DNA of 8,392 nt from Spirochaetales bacterium (GTDB taxonomy: Bacteria; Spirochaetota; Spirochaetia; JABEVK01), in NCBI GenBank assembly GCA_013043995.1, contig JABEVL010000309.1:1-8392 (forward strand). The letters run 5' to 3'. Every line of letters begins with the position of its first letter. The first letter of the stretch is position 1. Below the pieces are notes generated by a model that was not told the DNA's origin, ran no database searches, and saw only the letters and a program-made list of their open reading frames with translations. The position numbers were made by a program, and so were the translations under genes. This document shows, piece after piece, positions 5,137 to 8,392 of the stretch.

Positions 5137-5679
5137 GTGAGAGTAACTGTCGAGCAAATCACCGAAGCCTTCCGGCAGAACCTCGAAGCCTTTCGACGGA
5201 TATTACACACCACGGAACCCGGTCGGCTCACTTTTAAAAAAGATGATTCCTGGTGGTCGGTTCTCGAGGTCGTTCACCATGTTGCCCGGGTGAACACCTC
5301 CGCTGCAGGGAGTCTGGGGCAACTCGTCGAGGGTTTCAGGGCCGAGCCGGCAGGCGATGCCGCGGAAGGGGTGGAAATCCAGGATGCTTTGGAAAATATC
5401 GACGATTCCTGGGTGCTTTCGAACCTTCAAGCTCCTCCAGGGAGCGAGCCTGAAGGTGAGCTCTCTGCTCCCCAGGCCGAAAGGCTTCTGGAGGCGAGTC
5501 ATGCAGGGATAAAGACACTCTTGGAACTGGGACAAAAGGTGGATCTGCGCGGCGTCACCACCCCGAGTAAACTCTTCGGAACGCTCAATTTCTACGAAAG
5601 GGTCTACTTCCTGGCCAGGCACGAAAAGACCCACCTCTACCAAATCAAGTTAAAACTGGCCGAAACGGTTCGTTCTTAG
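5137..5679 (+). CDS. DinB/YfiT-superfamily protein
   Basis: This 180-residue protein has the size and four-helix pattern of DinB-like proteins. The likely metal ligands are visible: H47/H48 in SVLEVVHHVARVN and the pair H162 and H166 in FLARHEKTHLYQIKLKL near the C-terminus, giving the family's three-histidine site. W39-W40 before helix 2 is also typical. Characterised relatives are thiol transferases using bacillithiol, mycothiol or glutathione, or metal-dependent hydrolases. Which applies here is unknown, though a thiol role would fit a position directly after sufU. The start is a GTG with only a weak GAGA upstream. That GTG lies inside a predicted 7-bp hairpin (5121-5143), so translation may depend on coupling to sufU. 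The stop lies 14 bp from the convergent membrane-protein gene, with no terminator between. Confidence 0.75.
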   Translation: MRVTVEQITEAFRQNLEAFRRILHTTEPGRLTFKKDDSWWSVLEVVHHVARVNTSAAGSLGQLVEGFRAEPAGDAAEGVEIQDALENIDDSWVLSNLQAPPGSEPEGELSAPQAERLLEASHAGIKTLLELGQKVDLRGVTTPSKLFGTLNFYERVYFLARHEKTHLYQIKLKLAETVRS

Positions 5680-5693
5680 CCGATTTACCTTCT

Positions 5694-6083
5694 TTAAGGG
5701 AGAAAAAAGCTCACCAAAGTCAGGACCCCGGCGGTCAGCACGGTCAAAAAAATGATCTGAAGTGCCTTGGCCCTGTCTTTTTTCAACGCTTCGATTTCGT
5801 CGACCGATTGGGTGGTTCCGACGGCGTCTTGAAAGTTGAAAACACCCTTGAGTCCGAAGTTCGCGCAAAAGTGCATCGTAGCCTGAAAGAACCCTGCGGC
5901 ACCCAAGGCCGTTGTCAGAAAAAGGGTGAGCCGCCAAAGCGGTGGGGCTCCTCCTACCAGCAAGAACGCGCCTAGAACCACCGTGGCGGCGGCCCCTACC
6001 CAACCTAGTGTCCAACGCAGACGGGTTTCAGCCTTGCCGATGTTGCATTTTCCGGGCACGTACACACGTTCCATGTTGACCAT
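5694..6083 (-). CDS. Small membrane protein with CNIG and FCANFG motifs
   Basis: This protein of 129 residues is not one I can name. It starts MVNMERVYVPGKCNIGKAETR, has hydrophobic segments at about 25-45, 50-67 and 108-127, and carries HFCANFGLKGVFNF at 71-84 after the second segment. The short Cys-Asn-Ile-Gly element followed by charged residues and a membrane hairpin recalls DUF2892-type (YgaP C-terminal-like) small membrane proteins. The match is loose and this protein is longer, so family membership is a guess. C13 and C73 are its only cysteines. The start is set by AAGGAG (complement of 6091-6096), seven bases before the ATG; the frame extends upstream to 6161 but without support. A promoter with TTGACG lies upstream. 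Confidence 0.65.
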   Translation of the reverse strand: MVNMERVYVPGKCNIGKAETRLRWTLGWVGAAATVVLGAFLLVGGAPPLWRLTLFLTTALGAAGFFQATMHFCANFGLKGVFNFQDAVGTTQSVDEIEALKKDRAKALQIIFLTVLTAGVLTLVSFFLP

Positions 6084-6111
6084 GATGAAACTCCTTCGGG
6101 AATCGTAGCAA

Positions 6112-6140
6112 AAAGTAAGTAAAAACAGGCTGAACGTCAA
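6112..6140 (-). promoter_or_regulatory. Predicted promoter of the CNIG membrane-protein gene
   Basis: On the minus strand the -35 is TTGACG (6135-6140), the spacer is 17 bp and the -10 is TACTTT (6112-6117). This would leave a leader of roughly 22 nt containing the SD, unlike the leaderless promoters at xre, cysE and sufU. Confidence 0.45.
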
Positions 6141-6185
6141 AGTCCAGCGACCCTGAATCATAAGACTTGGCCAATCAAGGATAAA

Positions 6186-6213
6186 AAGAGTTCAAGGCTC
6201 TTGATTTTTTTTT
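6186..6213 (+). terminator. Weak hairpin followed by T9, upstream of the tRNA cluster
   Basis: TCAAG-GCT-CTTGA (6192-6204), or alternatively AAGAG/CTCTT (6186-6202), is followed by nine Ts (6205-6213). It could stop + strand readthrough coming from dinB across the opposing membrane-protein gene. The stem is only 5 bp, and the AT-rich block could equally be part of the tRNA promoter. Confidence 0.3.
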
Positions 6214-6230
6214 GATTTCATTGTTAATTT
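6201..6230 (+). promoter_or_regulatory. Possible promoter of the tRNA cluster
   Basis: TTGATT (6201-6206) and TAATTT (6225-6230) are spaced by 18 bp, about 20 bp upstream of the first tRNA. The -10 is a poor match to TATAAT, and the AT-rich surroundings allow other registers. Confidence 0.3.
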
Positions 6231-6250
6231 GCTTTCGTCCGCTGAGACAT

Positions 6251-6323
6251 GGTGGATGTAGCTCAGTGGTAGAGCTCCAGATTGTGGTTCTGGCTGTCGC
6301 GGGTTCAATCCCCGTCATCCACC
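6251..6323 (+). tRNA. tRNA-His (GTG)
   Basis: A full cloverleaf folds. The acceptor stem GTGGATG (6252-6258) pairs with CATCCAC (6316-6322). The anticodon GTG is at 6284-6286 in loop TTGTGGT, and the T arm is GCGGG-TTCAATC-CCCGT. The encoded extra G at 6251 opposite C6323 is the histidine-specific G-1:C73 pair. CCA is not encoded. Confidence 0.95.
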
Positions 6324-6333
6324 CTGTTAAGCT

Positions 6334-6407
<74 letters not shown>

Positions 6408-6418
6408 ACTTTTTATGA

Positions 6419-6491
6419 GGGCCGTTAGCTCAGCTGGTAGAGCAGCAGACTCTTAATCTGCGGGTCCAAGGTTCGAATCCTTGACGGCTCA
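6419..6491 (+). tRNA. tRNA-Lys (CTT)
   Basis: The acceptor stem GGGCCGT (6419-6425) pairs with ACGGCTC (6484-6490), with one G-T pair. The anticodon CTT is at 6452-6454 in loop CTCTTAA, and the discriminator is A6491. It reads AAG only, so a TTT isoacceptor must lie elsewhere. CCA is not encoded. Confidence 0.94.
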
Positions 6492-6545
6492 TTCGTTAGG
6501 CTAAAACGGGTCGCTTGACAAGGTTCAGCGGCTTGGTCTAGTCTC

Positions 6546-6627
6546 GCGAGAGTGGTGAAACTGGTATACACGCTGGATTTAGGTTCCAGTGCCGGAAGGC
6601 GTGAGGGTTCGAGTCCCTTCTCTCGCA
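6546..6627 (+). tRNA. tRNA-Leu (TAG)
   Basis: This is a class II tRNA with a long variable arm (about 6590-6602). The acceptor stem GCGAGAG (6546-6552) pairs with CTCTCGC (6620-6626). The anticodon TAG is at 6580-6582 in loop TTTAGGT, and the discriminator is A6627, as leucine tRNAs need. CCA is not encoded. Confidence 0.94.
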
Positions 6628-6668
6628 ATTCGGCCATCCCCAGCGGGCCGGTCGAACCGCAAATCGAC

Positions 6669-6740
6669 GCGAAAGTAGCTCAGCGGTAGAGCTCCACCTT
6701 GCCAAGGTGGCTGTCGCGGGTTCAATTCCCGTCTTTCGCT
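6669..6740 (+). tRNA. tRNA-Gly (GCC)
   Basis: The acceptor stem GCGAAAG (6669-6675) pairs with CTTTCGC (6733-6739). The anticodon GCC is at 6701-6703 in loop TTGCCAA, and the discriminator is T6740, normal for glycine. CCA is not encoded. Its D arm and T arm are nearly identical to those of tRNA-His at the head of the cluster. Confidence 0.95.
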
Positions 6741-6748
6741 CATAACGG

Positions 6749-6788
6749 AAAAAGCGGTCCGGAAAGTCTTCTGGATCGCTTTTTTTTT
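6749..6788 (+). terminator. Intrinsic terminator of the tRNA cluster
   Basis: A 14-bp stem (6749-6762 with 6771-6784) includes AAAAAGCG/CGCTTTTT and three G-T pairs, with an 8-base loop AAAGTCTT. It runs into nine Ts ending at 6788. It begins 8 bp after tRNA-Gly and separates the tRNAs from trigger factor. Confidence 0.88.
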
Positions 6789-6845
6789 CATTCTCGTGGG
6801 ACGAAACTCCACGTTCTCGTCGCACAAAAAACAAGAGGAACCGCC

Positions 6846-8195
6846 GTGATTGTCCAACAAGAAGTCAAGAAACTCCCAAAGTCGAGCGTTGCGCTGACTT
6901 TGACGGTCTCGAAAGACGCGTCGCGTCTTGAGTACGAATCCTTGCTCCAGCGTTATTCCAAAAACGTGGTCCTACCGGGTTTCCGCAAGGGCAAGGTTCC
7001 GTCTTCCGTCCTTGAGCAAAAGTTTGGCGAGGGGTTAAAAGTTGAGGCTCTGCAGGAGGTCGTCGACAAGGCCCTCCACGAGGCCTTTGAAAAGGTCGAG
7101 GACAAACCTCTCAGCTACAGTCAGCCCAGAATCGTGGACAAAGAACTCAAACTCGACCTGGATCAGGACCTGACGTTTACCCTCGAATACGACGTTTATC
7201 CCGCCATTAAACTGGGCGACTACAAGGGCGTGGAAATTGAAGTGCCCCAGGTGGCTCTTGCGGCAGAGGATGAGACGCGGGAGCTGGAAAGGCTTCGCGA
7301 TCAAAACGCCATGGTCGTTGAAAAAACCTCGGGGAAAGTAGCCCTGGGCGACACGGTGACGATCAACTACGAGGAGCTCGACGAAGAAGGAAAGCCCTTG
7401 GCGGTGACCTCTCGCCAGGATTTCGTTTTTACACTCGGCAGCGGGCTCAACTACTACAAGATCGACCAGGACCTTGTGGGGTGGAACAAGGGTGAAACCA
7501 GCACGATTGTCAAAACCTACCCCGCAGACTTTGAAGACTCTGACCTGGCGGGTACAACCAAAAAAATCCAGGTAACCGTTACCCAGATCAAAGAAAAGAA
7601 GCTTCCTGATTTGGACGATGACTTTGCCCAGGACATCAACGAAAATTACAAGACCCTGGCCGACCTCAAAAATGCCATCCACGAGCGCCTGACGAAAAAT
7701 CTTGAAACCCTGATCAAAAATCGTAACGTGGAAGCCTTGCTCGACAAGATCGCCACTTCTTCTGTTTTTGAGTTGCCGGAGTCGATGCTCCAGGCCGAGA
7801 TGGAACAAACCTGGAACTCCTTTGCCAATCAAAGCCGCATGGACCCTGAACAGATGGAACGCATCCTCGGCCCTGAAGGAAAAAAGAAGCTTTTCGAAGA
7901 CTGGCGTCCTCAATCCGAAGCCGCGTTGCGCCGACGCCTGGTGATGGAAAAAATCATCGAGAACGAAAAGATCGAAGCCGATGAAGCCGAGGTGAATGCC
8001 GAAATTCAAAAGCAGGCTGACCTGAGCAAAATGACCTTCGCCGACGCCCAGGAATACTTCGAGAAAAACGGTTTGAAAGACTACCTGGCGCACGACATCC
8101 GCGACAGAAAACTGGGTGACTTTCTTCTGGCTTCGGCCAAGCTGAAAAAGGGCAAAAAGATGAGTTACCTGGACTTGACGGAAAGAAAGGATTAA
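6846..8195 (+). CDS. tig: Trigger factor (ribosome-associated chaperone, peptidyl-prolyl isomerase)
   Basis: Trigger factor binds ribosomal protein L23 at the exit tunnel and shields nascent chains. The 449-residue protein has the three usual parts. The N-terminal ribosome-binding domain carries the signature GFRKGKVP (45-52). The FKBP-like domain is at about 160-245 (ALGDTVTINYEELDEEGKPL, then FTLGSG and TYPADFEDSDLAGTTKKIQV). The C-terminal substrate-binding arms run from LPDLDDDFAQDI (about 250) to the end. The GTG at 6846 is the start: GAGGAA (6835-6840) lies five bases upstream, and conserved sequence begins there. An earlier in-frame start would run through tRNA-Gly. No clear promoter is visible between the tRNA terminator and the gene. 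clpP follows after 10 bp, the common tig-clpP order. Confidence 0.96.
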   Translation: MIVQQEVKKLPKSSVALTLTVSKDASRLEYESLLQRYSKNVVLPGFRKGKVPSSVLEQKFGEGLKVEALQEVVDKALHEAFEKVEDKPLSYSQPRIVDKELKLDLDQDLTFTLEYDVYPAIKLGDYKGVEIEVPQVALAAEDETRELERLRDQNAMVVEKTSGKVALGDTVTINYEELDEEGKPLAVTSRQDFVFTLGSGLNYYKIDQDLVGWNKGETSTIVKTYPADFEDSDLAGTTKKIQVTVTQIKEKKLPDLDDDFAQDINENYKTLADLKNAIHERLTKNLETLIKNRNVEALLDKIATSSVFELPESMLQAEMEQTWNSFANQSRMDPEQMERILGPEGKKKLFEDWRPQSEAALRRRLVMEKIIENEKIEADEAEVNAEIQKQADLSKMTFADAQEYFEKNGLKDYLAHDIRDRKLGDFLLASAKLKKGKKMSYLDLTERKD

Positions 8196-8205
8196 ATTAA
8201 CCCTC

Positions 8206-8392
8206 ATGAAAGAACGCATGAGCACCTTGGTTCCGATGGTGGTCGAACAGACCGGCGTCGGTGAACGCGCTTACGATATTTTTTCCCGGCTGCTGAAGGA
8301 CCGTATTGTTTTTGTTGATGGGGAAATCAACGATGTGACGGCAGACCTCGTTGTCGCCCAGTTGCTTTTCCTGGACGCCCAGGATCCTGAAA
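8206..8392 (+). CDS. clpP: ATP-dependent Clp protease proteolytic subunit (3' partial)
   Basis: Only the first 62 residues are inside the window. They match the ClpP N-terminus: STLVPMVVEQTGVGERAYDIFSRLLKDRI, then VDGEINDVTADLVVAQLLFLDAQDPE, the handle region before the catalytic core. The catalytic Ser, His and Asp lie beyond the edge. ClpP forms a tetradecameric barrel fed by ClpX or ClpA/C. The start may be the ATG at 8206 or at 8218. The nearest SD-like AAAGGA (8186-8191) is 14 bases from the first, so initiation may be coupled to trigger factor, whose stop is 10 bp upstream. The VDGEINDVTADLVVAQLLF stretch is the best hint of a spirochaete source. Confidence 0.95.
   Translation, partial: MKERMSTLVPMVVEQTGVGERAYDIFSRLLKDRIVFVDGEINDVTADLVVAQLLFLDAQDPE

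Noticed and set aside
6515..6544. TTGACA-18-TAGTCT as a separate promoter for tRNA-Leu
   Set aside because: Initiation 7 nt past the -10 would fall at about 6551, inside the mature tRNA (5' end 6546), so it could not make a functional tRNA. Cluster transcription is simpler.
6699..6845. Longer N-terminus for trigger factor starting at 6699
   Set aside because: It would begin inside tRNA-Gly and run through the intrinsic terminator; the GTG at 6846 has a good SD and begins the family's conserved N-terminus.
7035..8225. 396-codon open frame on the minus strand opposite trigger factor and the clpP start
   Set aside because: Trigger factor is unmistakable on the + strand. The antisense frame is low-complexity (FF, LV, FxLG repeats) and looks like a codon-bias shadow.

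Overview
The window is dense, GC-rich bacterial chromosome with housekeeping genes on both strands. The best taxonomic clue is the ClpP N-terminus at the right edge (ERAYDIFSRLLKDRI, then VDGEINDVTADLVVAQLLF), which resembles spirochaete ClpP proteins as I remember them. A free-living spirochaete (Spirochaetota) is my inference from memory, not from a search. No phage, insertion sequence, CRISPR array or clear horizontal-transfer signature is visible.

Layout. (1) 1-2575, + strand: the 3' part of an RsmC/RlmG-like methyltransferase, then an Rrf2/IscR-type regulator with four cysteines and a membrane-anchored metallophosphoesterase. (2) 2566-4567, - strand: an Xre-type regulator overlapping a four-helix membrane protein, then a small exported protein and a serine O-acetyltransferase. 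The acetyltransferase converges on the phosphoesterase with overlapping stop codons. (3) 4693-5679, + strand: the Fe-S scaffold SufU and a DinB-superfamily protein. (4) 5694-6083, - strand: a small membrane protein with CNIG and FCANFG motifs. (5) 6251-6788: five tRNA genes (His, Arg, Lys, Leu, Gly), none encoding CCA, closed by a strong intrinsic terminator. (6) 6846 to the end: trigger factor and the start of clpP, the usual tig-clpP order.

Links between genes. The Rrf2 regulator, serine acetyltransferase and SufU point to cysteine supply and Fe-S cluster assembly. The 7-mer AGCTGAC lies just inside the -35 box of both the rrf2 and sufU promoters, a possible shared Rrf2 half-site. The acetyltransferase ends in isoleucine, the residue that docks into CysK in classical cysteine synthase complexes.

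The most interesting pattern is in promoter architecture. Four genes (xre, the exported protein, cysE, sufU) have no Shine-Dalgarno sequence. Each has a -35/-10 promoter whose -10 box ends exactly 6 nt before an in-frame ATG, so they are predicted to be leaderless. Most of the other genes have SD sequences at normal spacing. I did not find a clearly new multi-gene system.
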